Source of the DNA: Flavobacterium sp.
GTDB taxonomy: Bacteria > Bacteroidota > Bacteroidia > Flavobacteriales > Flavobacteriaceae
Reading direction: 5' to 3'
NCBI RefSeq assembly: GCF_027490375.1
Contig: NZ_JAIXYH010000036.1
Location: forward strand, 1 to 36,464
DNA length: 36,464 nt
The notes below the pieces were generated by a model, which saw nothing but the letters and a program-made list of their open reading frames with translations, was not told the DNA's origin and did not search any database. This document shows, piece by piece, positions 17,673 to 26,554 of the stretch (positions are counted from its first letter, which is position 1; each line of letters begins with the position of its first letter). The position numbers were made by a program, and so were the translations under genes.

Positions 17673-18313
17673 CAGGATTTATTTTCTAGCAGTGGAACAA
17701 AACGGAAATTCCCGAATTCGTGCTTCTCAAATCGCAATTCGGTTTGTCGAATATACAAGGTCATAATTTGATCGTTTACACCAACGGGAATTACCAATCG
17801 GCCACCAATTTTTAATTGCGACAGCAAGGCATTTGGAACCACGGGAGCACCCGCAGTTACTATAATTTTATCGAAAGGAGCAAACGTGGGTAGGCCTTTA
17901 TACCCATCGCCAAACGATAAATGTTTCGGCCGAATGTGCAATTTGGGCAACAACAAAGACGTTTGCTTAAACAAATCGACCTGCCGCTCTACCGAATACA
18001 CTTTTGCACCCATGGCGCACAAAACAGCGGTTTGATATCCAGAACCGGTACCGATTTCTAAAATCTTCTCTTCAGGTTTTACCTGCAACAACTGCGATTG
18101 GAACGCAACGGTGTAGGGTTGCGAAATCGTTTGTCCGGCCGCAATCGGAAAGGCTTTATCCTCGTAAGCAAAGTCTTCAAAACTCGAATTCAAAAAAAGA
18201 TGTCGCGGAATCTTCAACATCGCCTCCAAAACTGTCTCGTCCGAAATTCCTTTAGTTCGAAGCAGTTCAATAAGTTGACGGCGTTTTCCTAAATGCTTAA
18301 GCGAATCGTTCAC
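17672..18313 (-). CDS. pcm: Protein-L-isoaspartate O-methyltransferase
   Basis: 213 residues, class I SAM methyltransferase that methylates isoaspartate in damaged proteins to start its conversion to aspartate. Family motifs: PRHLF (about 35), YEDKAFPIAAGQTISQPYTVA (about 49-69), SAM-binding ILEIGTGSGYQTAVL (about 85), FDKIIVTAGAP (about 150) and GGRLVIPVG. No signal peptide, so cytoplasmic. It is the first gene of a two-gene unit with the cyanophycinase-like peptidase, joined by a one-base stop/start overlap. Both families act at beta-linked aspartyl groups, though the partner is secreted. Confidence 0.95.
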   Translation of the reverse strand: MNDSLKHLGKRRQLIELLRTKGISDETVLEAMLKIPRHLFLNSSFEDFAYEDKAFPIAAGQTISQPYTVAFQSQLLQVKPEEKILEIGTGSGYQTAVLCAMGAKVYSVERQVDLFKQTSLLLPKLHIRPKHLSFGDGYKGLPTFAPFDKIIVTAGAPVVPNALLSQLKIGGRLVIPVGVNDQIMTLYIRQTELRFEKHEFGNFRFVPLLENKS

Positions 18314-18629
18314 AGCTTTTGATTGTTTTTGGTAAATGTAGAAAACCTAACGGCTATTTGAAAATAATATCAAACTACTGTTTTTCAATAATCAGCAAAA
18401 AAGCAATTCTTCTAAAACAATGTTTATCAATACATTAATCCTGAAAATCCGCAAATCGAAAAATTATTCACAGTTTGAAATCGAAGCTTATTGCCATACG
18501 TTCAGCAAAATAGCGCATAAACATCTGAATCCATTTCTAACCGCTGTTAAAAATATCATATCGTATCTCGCTGCTTAATCAATTGGCTGAATATTCGTAA
18601 ATTTGGCAATCATTTACAGCCCGACATAC
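18314..18629. other. Intergenic region between pcm and truA
   Basis: AT-rich gap between divergent genes. It holds a 52-residue plus-strand open frame (18420-18578, beginning MFINTLILKIRKSKNYSQFE) with no recognisable family and no clear promoter; I give it about 25% chance of being a gene. At 18598-18605 is TAAATTTG, a -7 box for truA, which contains the in-frame TTG at 18603 and so rules that codon out as the truA start. Confidence 0.5.
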
Positions 18630-19412
18630 TTGCGCTATTTTATTTCATTTTCCTATTTCGGTAAGAACTACCACGGTTGGCAAATCCAGCCGAAATCGCC
18701 TTCGGTACAAGCTGAACTTACGCGCGCACTCGAAACATTGCTTCGAACCGAGATAAGCTTAACCGGCGCCGGCCGCACCGATACTGGAGTGCACGCCAAA
18801 CAAATGTTTGCCCACTTCGATTTCCCTACGGCAATTCCAGTGGCAGAGCTGTGTTATAAAGTAAATGCCTTGCTAAGCGATTCCATTGCCGTTCACGATA
18901 TTTTCGAAGTTCATCCGCGAGCGCACGCGCGTTTCGATGCGTTGTCGAGAACGTACGAGTATCACATACACACCAGTAAAAATCCGTTCTTAACCGATTT
19001 TAGTTTCTTTTTGAAGCGCATGCCAAAATTAGAGCTCATGAACGAGGCGGCGGCACTTCTGCTGCAACACACCGATTTTCAGTGCTTTTCAAAAACGAAA
19101 ACCGAAGTTAATAACTTTAATTGTGCCATCACCAAAGCCGTTTGGACGCAAAATGGCGACAAGCTTGTATTTGAAATCACGGCAAATCGCTTTTTACGAA
19201 ATATGGTTCGAGCAATCACCGGAACCTTACTCGATTTGGGATTTGAGCGCATGACACTAGCCGACTTTCAGCGTATTCTCGACTCGAAAAACAGAAGCGA
19301 AGCCGGTACTTCGGTACCCGCACATGGTTTGTATCTTACAGAAGTTGCTTACAACTTTGCGGAACTACAACCTACATCACACCTAAAAACTACAGCTACA
19401 AATGAAAGCTAA
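18630..19412 (+). CDS. truA: tRNA pseudouridine(38-40) synthase
   Basis: 260 residues from this start. It isomerises uridines 38-40 in the anticodon arm. The catalytic aspartate is Asp51 in GAGRTDTGVHAKQ. SFSYFGKNYHGWQIQPKSPSVQ (7-28) is the standard N terminus, and RFDALSRTYEYHI and FLRNMVRAITGTLLDLG are later family blocks. The start TTG (MRYFISFSYFG) is inferred: it matches the usual family beginning, and the only in-frame alternative upstream is inside the -7 promoter box. Its last 11 bases overlap the start of the ABC exporter gene. Confidence 0.93.
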   Translation: MRYFISFSYFGKNYHGWQIQPKSPSVQAELTRALETLLRTEISLTGAGRTDTGVHAKQMFAHFDFPTAIPVAELCYKVNALLSDSIAVHDIFEVHPRAHARFDALSRTYEYHIHTSKNPFLTDFSFFLKRMPKLELMNEAAALLLQHTDFQCFSKTKTEVNNFNCAITKAVWTQNGDKLVFEITANRFLRNMVRAITGTLLDLGFERMTLADFQRILDSKNRSEAGTSVPAHGLYLTEVAYNFAELQPTSHLKTTATNES

Positions 19413-21159
19413 AGCCTTTGATACCAATGTATTCAAGCGGATTATGGTGTACACCAAGCCGTATAAATTTCGCTTTAACGGCGTTATTGTCTGGGCGTTA
19501 TTGCTCTCGTTGTTTGCTGCCTTACGCCCGTATTTACTTAAAGAAACCGTAGATAATTACATACAATCAAAAGACGAAAGCGGTTTAGCTTTTTACTTGG
19601 GATTAATGGCCGTGGTTTTACTACTCGAAGTTGCAGCACAATTTTACTTTGTGTATTGGGCAAACTGGCTCGGACAGGATATCGTAAAAGACATTCGCGA
19701 AAAACTATTTAAACACTTACTCGGTTTTCGAATGAAATACTTCGACAACGCACCTGTCGGACAGTTAGTTACACGAACCGTTTCCGATATCGAAGCCATC
19801 GCAAAAATATTCAGTCAGGGTTTATTTATGATTATGAGCGATTTGTCGAAAATGATCGTCGTTCTCATCTTTATGTTTTTTATGAACTGGCAACTCACGC
19901 TGATCGTTTTTGTGGCGATGCCAATTTTGGTTTGGGTAACGCGAATTTTCCAAAAGAAAATGCAAGTAACCTTTGAAGTTGTTCGAACGCAAATAGCCGC
20001 TTTAAACACCTTCGTACAAGAACGAGTTACGGGCATGAAAATCGTTCAATTATTCACCCGCGAGCAAATCGAAGCCGAGAAATTCAGTGAAATAAACGAC
20101 AAACACAACAAAGCGTGGATAAAAACGGTTTGGTATAACTCAATTTTCTTCCCGATAGCCGACATCATTTCATCGTTAACACTTGGTGCAGTGGTCGTGT
20201 ACGGCGGACAACGCATGCTGGGCGGCGATCAGTTCACGACCTTCGGCGATTTGTCTTCATACACGATGTTTATCGGAATGCTATTCAATCCGCTGCGACA
20301 AATTGCCGATAAATTCAACGAGATGCAAATGGGTATGATTGCCGCCAATCGCGTGTTTGATATTCTAGATACTTCTGATGAAATTCAAGATGTTGGAACG
20401 ATTCAGGCGCAACCTTTTGCTGGCAATATTACATTTGAAAACGTACAATTCAGCTATGTTGCAAACGAACCCGTAATTCGCGATTTGAATTTGGAAGTTC
20501 AAAGCGGACAAACAGTGGCCATCGTTGGTTCAACCGGCGCAGGAAAATCGACTATCATAAACTTATTGAATCGCTTTTACGAACTCGATTCCGGAAAAAT
20601 AACCGTCGATAATCACAACATTAACGATTATACCATCGAATCGCTGCGCAAACAAATTGCTGTAGTCTTGCAAGATGTTTTCCTATTTGCCGATTCGCTG
20701 TACAACAACATTACCTTATTTAACGACGACATCAGTCGCGAGCGGGTTTTGCAAGCTGCGGAACAAATTGGTGTAGCCGATTTTATCGCGTCTTTACCCG
20801 GCGGATTAGATTATAATGTGAAAGAACGCGGTGTAATGCTCTCCTCTGGTCAGCGGCAACTTATTGCTTTCCTGCGTGCTTACGTTTCTAACCCAAGCAT
20901 CTTAATTCTAGACGAAGCTACTTCCAGCATTGATACCTACTCGGAAGAATTAATACAACGCGCTACGGAGAAAATTACCAAAGATCGTACATCCATCGTT
21001 ATCGCACACCGTTTAGCAACCATAGTTAATGCCGATATTATAGTAGTCATGCACAAAGGCAAGGTGGTAGAATCGGGAACGCACAGCGAATTACTGCTGC
21101 GTGAAAACGGATTTTACAAAAATCTATACGATGCACAATTTGATGTACAGAGCGCGTAA
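19402..21159 (+). CDS. ABC exporter, fused permease and ATPase (MsbA-like)
   Basis: 585 residues. A six-helix type IV exporter membrane domain (about 1-310) includes the coupling-helix region VTRTVSDIEAIAKIFSQG. The ATPase domain has Walker A GSTGAGKS (376-383), Q-loop VLQDVFLF, Walker B SILILDEATSSID and the H-loop IAHRLATI. The signature is LSSGQRQL instead of LSGGQ, as is often seen in these Bacteroidota exporters. It should work as a homodimer in the inner membrane, exporting lipid or a hydrophobic compound; the substrate cannot be inferred. It overlaps truA by 11 bases, so it is cotranscribed. Confidence 0.92.
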   Translation: MKAKAFDTNVFKRIMVYTKPYKFRFNGVIVWALLLSLFAALRPYLLKETVDNYIQSKDESGLAFYLGLMAVVLLLEVAAQFYFVYWANWLGQDIVKDIREKLFKHLLGFRMKYFDNAPVGQLVTRTVSDIEAIAKIFSQGLFMIMSDLSKMIVVLIFMFFMNWQLTLIVFVAMPILVWVTRIFQKKMQVTFEVVRTQIAALNTFVQERVTGMKIVQLFTREQIEAEKFSEINDKHNKAWIKTVWYNSIFFPIADIISSLTLGAVVVYGGQRMLGGDQFTTFGDLSSYTMFIGMLFNPLRQIADKFNEMQMGMIAANRVFDILDTSDEIQDVGTIQAQPFAGNITFENVQFSYVANEPVIRDLNLEVQSGQTVAIVGSTGAGKSTIINLLNRFYELDSGKITVDNHNINDYTIESLRKQIAVVLQDVFLFADSLYNNITLFNDDISRERVLQAAEQIGVADFIASLPGGLDYNVKERGVMLSSGQRQLIAFLRAYVSNPSILILDEATSSIDTYSEELIQRATEKITKDRTSIVIAHRLATIVNADIIVVMHKGKVVESGTHSELLLRENGFYKNLYDAQFDVQSA

Positions 21160-21216
21160 AACGAATTCGAAAATCACAATAAATCATTACTTTCGCATCA
21201 GCAAAAAAATATCAAA

Positions 21217-22605
21217 ATGAAGTACGATATCATAGTAGTAGGAAGCGGTCCGGGTGGTTACGTAACCGCCATTCGCGCGTCACAACTCGGCTTTAAAACA
21301 GCCGTAATCGAGAAAGAAAGCCTCGGCGGAATTTGCTTGAATTGGGGTTGTATTCCAACCAAAGCATTATTGAAGTCGGCTCAGGTTTTCGACTACCTAA
21401 AGCACGCTTCCGATTACGGATTAACTATAAAAGAATTCGATAAAGATTTTAATGCTGTAATTGCGCGATCTCGTGGCGTTGCCGACGGAATGAGCAAAGG
21501 CATTCAGTTCTTGATGAAGAAGAATAAAATCGATGTCATCGATGGACACGGAACCGTAAAACCTGGCAAAAAAGTTTCGGTAAAATCGGCCGATGGAAAA
21601 GAAACCGAATACAGCGCCGACCACATTATTCTTGCAACTGGTGCACGAAGCCGCGAATTGCCAAACTTACCTCAAGATGGTGTTAAGGTAATTGGTTACC
21701 GTAAAGCAATGACGCTCGAGAAACAACCTAAATCGATGATTGTAGTTGGTTCTGGTGCTATTGGAGTTGAATTTGCACACTTCTATAACGCAATGGGAAC
21801 TCAGGTTACCATCGTAGAATACATGCCTAACATTGTTCCGGTTGAAGATGAAGACATCTCAAAACAAATGGAACGCTCCATGAAAAAAGCAGGTGTAAAT
21901 ATTATGACCAATGCTTCAGTGGAGAAAATCGATACTTCAGGACCAGGCGTAAAAGCAACGGTAAAAACGGCTAAAGGCGAAGAAATTCTCGAAGCAGAGA
22001 TTTTGTTATCGGCTGTTGGAATTAAATCGAATATCGAAAATATTGGTTTAGAAGCCGTTGGAATTAAAACTGAGAAGGATAAGATTTTAGTCGACGAATT
22101 TTACCGAACAAACGTTCCCGGTTATTACGCGATCGGCGATATTGTTCCAGGTCAAGCCTTGGCGCACGTAGCTTCAGCCGAAGGAATTATTTGTGTGGAA
22201 AAAATCAAAGGTTTACATGTTGAGCCAATTGATTACGGCAATATTCCGGGCTGTACGTATGCAACTCCAGAAATTGCTTCTGTAGGTTTAACTGAAAAAC
22301 AAGCTCGCGAAAAAGGATACGAAATCAAAGTTGGAAAATTCCCGTTTTCAGCGAGCGGAAAAGCAAAAGCATCGGGCACACCAGATGGTTTTGTAAAAGT
22401 AATTTTCGATGCGAAATACGGCGAATGGTTAGGTTGCCACATGATTGGCGCCGGTGTAACCGACATGATTGCCGAGGCTGTAGTAGCGCGCAAGCTCGAA
22501 ACTACAGGTCACGAAATCATCAAATCGGTTCACCCTCACCCAACGATGAGCGAAGCCATCATGGAAGCGGCTGCCGATGCCTACGGCGAGGTCATTCACT
22601 TGTAA
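21217..22605 (+). CDS. lpdA: Dihydrolipoyl dehydrogenase
   Basis: 462 residues, flavoprotein disulfide reductase. FAD-binding GSGPGGY is at 9-15, and the redox pair Cys40/Cys45 is in [18 protein letters not shown]. The NAD-binding [15 protein letters not shown], the second FAD block YAIGDIVPG, and the C-terminal active-site HPHPTMSEA (His439, His441, Glu446) follow. It reoxidises dihydrolipoamide of the pyruvate and 2-oxoglutarate dehydrogenase complexes. None of the other subunits is nearby, so it probably serves several complexes. A near-consensus -7 box (TACTTTCG) lies at 21188-21195, and a strong terminator follows. Confidence 0.96.
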   Translation: MKYDIIVVGSGPGGYVTAIRASQLGFKTAVIEKESLGGICLNWGCIPTKALLKSAQVFDYLKHASDYGLTIKEFDKDFNAVIARSRGVADGMSKGIQFLMKKNKIDVIDGHGTVKPGKKVSVKSADGKETEYSADHIILATGARSRELPNLPQDGVKVIGYRKAMTLEKQPKSMIVVGSGAIGVEFAHFYNAMGTQVTIVEYMPNIVPVEDEDISKQMERSMKKAGVNIMTNASVEKIDTSGPGVKATVKTAKGEEILEAEILLSAVGIKSNIENIGLEAVGIKTEKDKILVDEFYRTNVPGYYAIGDIVPGQALAHVASAEGIICVEKIKGLHVEPIDYGNIPGCTYATPEIASVGLTEKQAREKGYEIKVGKFPFSASGKAKASGTPDGFVKVIFDAKYGEWLGCHMIGAGVTDMIAEAVVARKLETTGHEIIKSVHPHPTMSEAIMEAAADAYGEVIHL

Positions 22606-22624
22606 AAAATCATTTTCAAATAAT

Positions 22625-22658
22625 AAAAATCGCAGCAGTTTTGTTGCGATTTTTTTTT
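22625..22658 (+). terminator. Intrinsic terminator of lpdA
   Basis: AAAAATCGCA (22625-22634) pairs with TGCGATTTTT (22645-22654) around a 10-base loop, with T continuing to 22658. Confidence 0.85.
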
Positions 22659-22659
22659 G

Positions 22660-23139
22660 CACTGCACCAAAACAAGATTTATAAGCGGCGCTCGTATTTA
22701 TTGCTATTATCAGGAATTTCACGTATAAATCGAACGTAGCTTTTTTAGGTTCCGTTTTTGGTAAATTACTATAGCTGTTGCCTAAATGAATCTTTGTAAA
22801 GAAACGAGCTCTATGCGATCTCGAAGTAAACTACAGTGTATGCATCAAACGAATCACCCAAACCTGCTGATGTGTAAACAAAGAACCTGCAGCTTTCAAA
22901 AGACAAAACCCAAATTCTGTGCGTTGCTGTGTGCTTCCTAGCGTGCCTTGAATTTCAGTAGTTGAAAACAAAAATTGTCTTGTGAAAAACGCAGCGAAAA
23001 GTAATACTTCTTAAGTTTCACTGCATGTCAATAACAAAACTTTCGACGACGCGCCAAAAAGGCATTTGTAAAACAATCCGATAATTTCGTAAGAAATTTT
23101 TTACGAAAAAGAAGCTCCTTTGTATCAAAGAAGCGATCT
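22660..23139. other. 480-base gap upstream of the small stress-type genes
   Basis: I see no firm gene. A 51-codon plus-strand frame at 22786-22941 (MNLCKETSSMRSRSK...) has six cysteines but no family, promoter or codon support. At 23085-23108 a perfect 8-bp inverted repeat (TTTCGTAA, 8-base spacer, TTACGAAA) lies 31 bases before the next start codon and could be an operator. A long untranslated leader or distant control region is possible. Confidence 0.5.
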
Positions 23140-23370
23140 ATGGTTCCGGAACTACCTCAGCGAATCGATTATTTAGCAGAATTATGCGCGATTTACCGTC
23201 TTGAAAAGTTGGCACAAGCCGATTTGGAAGAAAAGATTTCGCAAAGTACCGACGAATTTCTAAAAGCCGCTTTGGAAAAACACTTGCAGTTTACCTACCT
23301 GCATTTAGAACGCATTCAACGCCTTTTCGCCGATCTAGAACTCAGCGATTTACTAGAAAATAACTTTTAA
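23140..23370 (+). CDS. Small helical protein, resembling part of DUF892/YciF-type ferritin-like proteins
   Basis: 76 residues, all helix, no signal or membrane segment. The blocks IDYLAELCAIYRLEKLAQAD and EFLKAALEKHLQFTYLHLER recall the helical hairpin of DUF892 (YciF-like) proteins, where a similar pattern of helix, spacer, then LKAAFEEHLEQT...HVERL occurs. This protein has only about half the length of that domain and lacks its other two helices, so it would need to dimerise to make a four-helix bundle. The next gene, 11 bases downstream, belongs to a family often found among general-stress genes. Function unknown; the family link is tentative. Confidence 0.65.
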   Translation: MVPELPQRIDYLAELCAIYRLEKLAQADLEEKISQSTDEFLKAALEKHLQFTYLHLERIQRLFADLELSDLLENNF

Positions 23371-23381
23371 AACTACCCGTT

Positions 23382-23534
23382 ATGAGCAACTTACTTTACA
23401 CCGTAGCCGTTATCCTTGTGATACTTTGGGCACTGGGATTCTTTTTCGCCAACTTAGGATCGATTATTCACCTGCTGTTGGTCTTTGCTGTTATTGCTAT
23501 TCTGTTTCGTCTAATTCGCGGACGAAGCGTATAG
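23382..23534 (+). CDS. Lmo0937-family small membrane protein
   Basis: 50 residues: MSNLLYTVAVILVILWALGF, a second hydrophobic stretch (SIIHLLLVFAVIAILF), and a basic end RLIRGRSV. This matches the pattern of the Lmo0937 family (two membrane segments joined by a short turn, ending in LIRGR plus one or two residues). These tiny inner-membrane proteins are common in Bacteroidota and Firmicutes beside stress genes; their activity is unknown. It begins 11 bases after the preceding small helical protein and is almost certainly cotranscribed. It ends 2 bases before the end of the convergent cysteine desulfurase. Confidence 0.88.
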   Translation: MSNLLYTVAVILVILWALGFFFANLGSIIHLLLVFAVIAILFRLIRGRSV

Positions 23535-23536
23535 AT

Positions 23537-24664
23537 TTACAGCTTTTGTAACTCGCTTACCAGCAAATCAATTTCTTCCCTAGTATTGTCGTGTGAAAAA
23601 GAAACGCGCAAATTAGGGAATTTGATTGTTTCATCGTCGAGCATTTCTGCAAGTACGTGCGAGGGTTTTGGACTGCCGCTCTGGCACGCGCTGCCGCGAG
23701 ATATCGCAAATCCTTTCATGTCGAGCATAAACAACAACATCGACGCTTTTTCTTGCGAGATAGGTAAACCCACGTTTACTAAATTATAGAGCGTGTTTTC
23801 GTGTCCGTGAATGTGTGCACTATCGCCGTAGACTTCGCGCAGGCGGGCAATGAAATAGCTTTTTAATTCTGTGATGTGCGCTTTTTCTGCGTCGTGACGT
23901 TCGTAAGCGAGTTCTAATGCTTTTTGCATGCCAACGATGTTGTGAACAGATTCGGTCCCTGCGCGCAAACCTTTTTCTTGTTCGCCACCGAAAAATATTG
24001 GATTGGTTAACAAACCTTTGCGGAAGAAGGCAAAACCGATTCCTTTTGGACCGTGGAATTTGTGCGCAGATGCCGTGATGAAATCGACAGGAGTTTGCTG
24101 TAAATCGATTTTTAGTTTTCCGACCGATTGCACGGTATCGGAATGAAAGTACGCACCGTTTTCCTTTACGAGTTGTGCCACCTCATCGATAGGTAAAATG
24201 CAGCCTGTTTCATTGTTGATGTGCATCAACGAAACCAAAGTTGGCTTTTTATCCTGTAATAATTCGGCGAGTTGTTGGAGATTGATGTGTCCGTTTTTGT
24301 CGTTGTCTACAAACACGAGTTCAATTCCGTATTCTTGGGCAATTTCCTTAACCGCATAAAAAACGGCGTGGTGCTCCATTTTACTGGAGATGATTCGCTG
24401 CAGCTTTAGATCGCGTACCGCCGAACGAATAATCCAGTTGTTAGCCTCGGTTGCACCAGAAGTAAAAATTATTTCATTAGCTGTACAGCCGAGTAAATTC
24501 GCAATTGATTTCCGTGCCAGTTCAATGGAACTTTTAGCGGAGCGTCCGTAGGCATGAGTGGAAGAAGGATTGCCGAAATCGTTTCGAAGCGATTCTACAA
24601 TAGCATCAATAACTTCAGGACGTAATGCAGTAGTAGCTGCATTGTCGAAATATATTTTATTCAT
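23537..24664 (-). CDS. Cysteine desulfurase (NifS/IscS type)
   Basis: 375 residues, PLP-dependent class V aminotransferase fold. The PLP lysine is Lys202 in SAHKFHGPKGIG, the catalytic cysteine Cys327 in RGSACQSGSPKPSH. MEHHAV (97-102), NNETG (150-154) and the N terminus YFDNAATTALRPEV are as in the family. It removes sulfur from cysteine for Fe-S clusters or tRNA thiolation. No Fe-S scaffold genes are adjacent, so it may be the tRNA-modification or a housekeeping copy. The promoter abuts the start codon, suggesting a leaderless mRNA. Confidence 0.93.
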   Translation of the reverse strand: MNKIYFDNAATTALRPEVIDAIVESLRNDFGNPSSTHAYGRSAKSSIELARKSIANLLGCTANEIIFTSGATEANNWIIRSAVRDLKLQRIISSKMEHHAVFYAVKEIAQEYGIELVFVDNDKNGHINLQQLAELLQDKKPTLVSLMHINNETGCILPIDEVAQLVKENGAYFHSDTVQSVGKLKIDLQQTPVDFITASAHKFHGPKGIGFAFFRKGLLTNPIFFGGEQEKGLRAGTESVHNIVGMQKALELAYERHDAEKAHITELKSYFIARLREVYGDSAHIHGHENTLYNLVNVGLPISQEKASMLLFMLDMKGFAISRGSACQSGSPKPSHVLAEMLDDETIKFPNLRVSFSHDNTREEIDLLVSELQKL

Positions 24665-24668
24665 GTGT

Positions 24669-24699
24669 CAAATGTAAAAATAAGTCTGCTGCTGCACAA
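24669..24699 (-). promoter_or_regulatory. Promoter of the cysteine desulfurase gene
   Basis: Minus strand: TTG (24697-24699), 20 bases, TACATTTG (24669-24676), ending 4 bases before the ATG, so the transcript should begin at or within a base or two of the start codon. Confidence 0.7.
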
Positions 24700-24728
24700 A
24701 CGCCGCCCGTCTGAAAGCATAAAAATCT

Positions 24729-24736
24729 TACCTTTG
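24729..24736 (+). promoter_or_regulatory. -7 box of the lipoprotein gene
   Basis: TACCTTTG, 11 bases before the ATG at 24748. No TTG at the -33 position. It is divergent from the cysteine desulfurase promoter. Confidence 0.5.
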
Positions 24737-24747
24737 CGCCGAATTCT

Positions 24748-25725
24748 ATGAACATGAAGAAAGTACTTTTTGTCTTGTTGCTAGCAGCCTCGTTTTTAGG
24801 TTGCGATGATGGTAACGTTTCGGTAGAAGCATTCGATTTTGAAACTGCTACTACTCGCGAATGTGGTGAAGGAACCGATGATTTTTTTATCTATAAAATT
24901 AACGGCAGAGAAGTTCTTATCATCGAATTGAACGAAACGATTTTTCCGAATCGAATCACTACATCCGACAATCCGATCGTATTACAAATACCAACTGCCG
25001 CCCAAGTAACGTACCGACTATACGACGGCGAGGTTACTGAATCAACCTTATGTTCGGTTGTTCCACCCGCGCAACCTCAGGTTTTGGAAGAGTGGACCGC
25101 AACCGGTGGAACACTTGAGATTACTACCGGTGTTGTGAATCCGACAACGACCACAGGTTCTACTATTATTACAGGTTTTAGCCACAATTTGATCTTTAGA
25201 GATATCGTATTTGATCGTGGAAATGGCATTACGCAACGCAATGAAACCATACTGTTTGGCAGTTATGTAAGAAGCAACATTTATCGCCCAACTACATTCG
25301 AAAATATTGATATTCAATCGTGTACAGCAAATAATTTACTATTCAAAAGTTCAGGCTTACAGTTACTCGCTTTGAATTTAAGTCAGGAAACGTATAACAG
25401 TTTGATTGTAAACCAAGCAACTACGACTGGTAATCCGCGTACTGCTTTACTGGATGACAACGATCAAGTATTTTTTAATGTGCATCGAACAAATTTGAAT
25501 GCCGATTTGATTTGCAATAACAATCTACCAACAATCGAAAAGTCGTACATTTCGGAAAGTGGAATCGCCAATCAATCGGGAATAATAACGGTGGAAACGA
25601 CGGAAACTGCCGGAATTTTCACTCACACAATTCGCTTTCGACGCGTAATTTTAAAAGACACCGAGCAAGCGTTAAATTTTACGTTTGGCGACAACTATTT
25701 GTTCGGCGAGTTGCAAACCAACTAA
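24748..25725 (+). CDS. Hypothetical lipoprotein
   Basis: 325 residues. Signal peptide MNMKKVLFVLLLAASFLGCD with lipidated cysteine in FLGC; a second ATG two codons in is an equally good start. The rest is beta-rich with many T, N and I, no catalytic motif that I can recognise, and no repeat beyond short TTTTG stretches. A pattern of alternating strands (TGSTIITGFSHNLIFRDIVF, GIFTHTIRFRRVIL) suggests a beta-sandwich envelope protein. It is expected on a periplasmic or surface membrane face. It stands alone between divergent and convergent genes. Confidence 0.8.
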   Translation: MNMKKVLFVLLLAASFLGCDDGNVSVEAFDFETATTRECGEGTDDFFIYKINGREVLIIELNETIFPNRITTSDNPIVLQIPTAAQVTYRLYDGEVTESTLCSVVPPAQPQVLEEWTATGGTLEITTGVVNPTTTTGSTIITGFSHNLIFRDIVFDRGNGITQRNETILFGSYVRSNIYRPTTFENIDIQSCTANNLLFKSSGLQLLALNLSQETYNSLIVNQATTTGNPRTALLDDNDQVFFNVHRTNLNADLICNNNLPTIEKSYISESGIANQSGIITVETTETAGIFTHTIRFRRVILKDTEQALNFTFGDNYLFGELQTN

Positions 25726-25741
25726 ACGCAGGTAATTTTCG

Positions 25742-26296
25742 TTAATTGTTCTGTTTGAAATACAGTTCACTGGCGCCTTGTCCGTACAATTGGTAACTGG
25801 CTTCGCTTACAATAATTTGGTCGTATTTTCGGTATAGATATTCCAACTCCGTTTTTAGCACGCCCGCTCCTACTCCATGGATCAGTACTATTTTGGGAAT
25901 CCGATTTTTAATTGCGAATTCGATATGTCGCTGTGCTGTTTCGAGTTGTAAGTTAAGAATATCGAAATTGCTCATTCCTTTATGAGATTGTACAATTTTT
26001 TCGATGTGTAAATCGAATGAGGGTGTGGCACGCACTTTATCTTTAAACGGAGATTTTTTTACATTTTGAGGAACATCCTTGATTGATTTAGCGAGTCGAA
26101 TGTCTTGATAACTTACGGCTATTTTGGTTTCACCGATTTTAATTAGCTCGTTCGGTTGGTATTTAATTAGAAAGCCGTCGGTTGATTCGATCGTGATGGA
26201 ATCGGTATCGATGGCCATGATGACACCTTCAACGGCATCGTCGAGTACTTGAACGCGATCGCCGGTTTTGAACGAATGCTTAGTCGTTTGCTTCAT
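25742..26296 (-). CDS. Smr-domain protein (DUF2027-like)
   Basis: 184 residues. An N-terminal beta-barrel-like part (GDRVQVLDDAVEGVIMAIDTDSITIESTDGF) is followed by a C-terminal Smr domain with FDLHIEKI (about 100) and HGVGAGVLKTELEYLYRK (about 147-165), including the conserved HGxGxG nicking-endonuclease loop of MutS2-type Smr domains. Such stand-alone Smr proteins in Bacteroidota are thought to bind or cut nucleic acid, possibly in RNA quality control. Its start lies inside the tail of a small membrane protein gene (17-base overlap), indicating translational coupling. Confidence 0.85.
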   Translation of the reverse strand: MKQTTKHSFKTGDRVQVLDDAVEGVIMAIDTDSITIESTDGFLIKYQPNELIKIGETKIAVSYQDIRLAKSIKDVPQNVKKSPFKDKVRATPSFDLHIEKIVQSHKGMSNFDILNLQLETAQRHIEFAIKNRIPKIVLIHGVGAGVLKTELEYLYRKYDQIIVSEASYQLYGQGASELYFKQNN

Positions 26297-26447
26297 CTTT
26301 TTTTGGTGTATTGAAAAGCGGCATCATACCAAATACGAATACGAGCACAGCCGGAATTACAATCAGCAAATTTGGCTTTGCCTCGGATTGTTCGTATAGG
26401 GCTACACCAATAGCTAAGAACGAAATGATTATACGTGCTATTTTCAT
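26280..26447 (-). CDS. Small two-helix membrane protein
   Basis: 55 residues: MKIARIIISFLAIGVALYEQ, then a second hydrophobic stretch (NLLIVIPAVLVFVFGMMPLF) and a polar tail TPKKDEAND. No family recognised, but the two clean membrane segments, an ATG, a TACTTTTG -7 box 4 bases upstream (26452-26459, minus strand), and the overlap with the Smr gene argue that it is real. It is the first gene of that unit. The alternative frames through here lack these properties. Confidence 0.7.
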   Translation of the reverse strand: MKIARIIISFLAIGVALYEQSEAKPNLLIVIPAVLVFVFGMMPLFNTPKKDEAND

Positions 26448-26554
26448 GATTCAAAAGTACGAGAAGTTTAGAACTGCCTTTTGTTTTTATTATTTTTTTT
26501 AGACAATTGGAGTTGCGATTAGAAGGTTTTACACTTCTTGTTTCGAAGTTCTCT

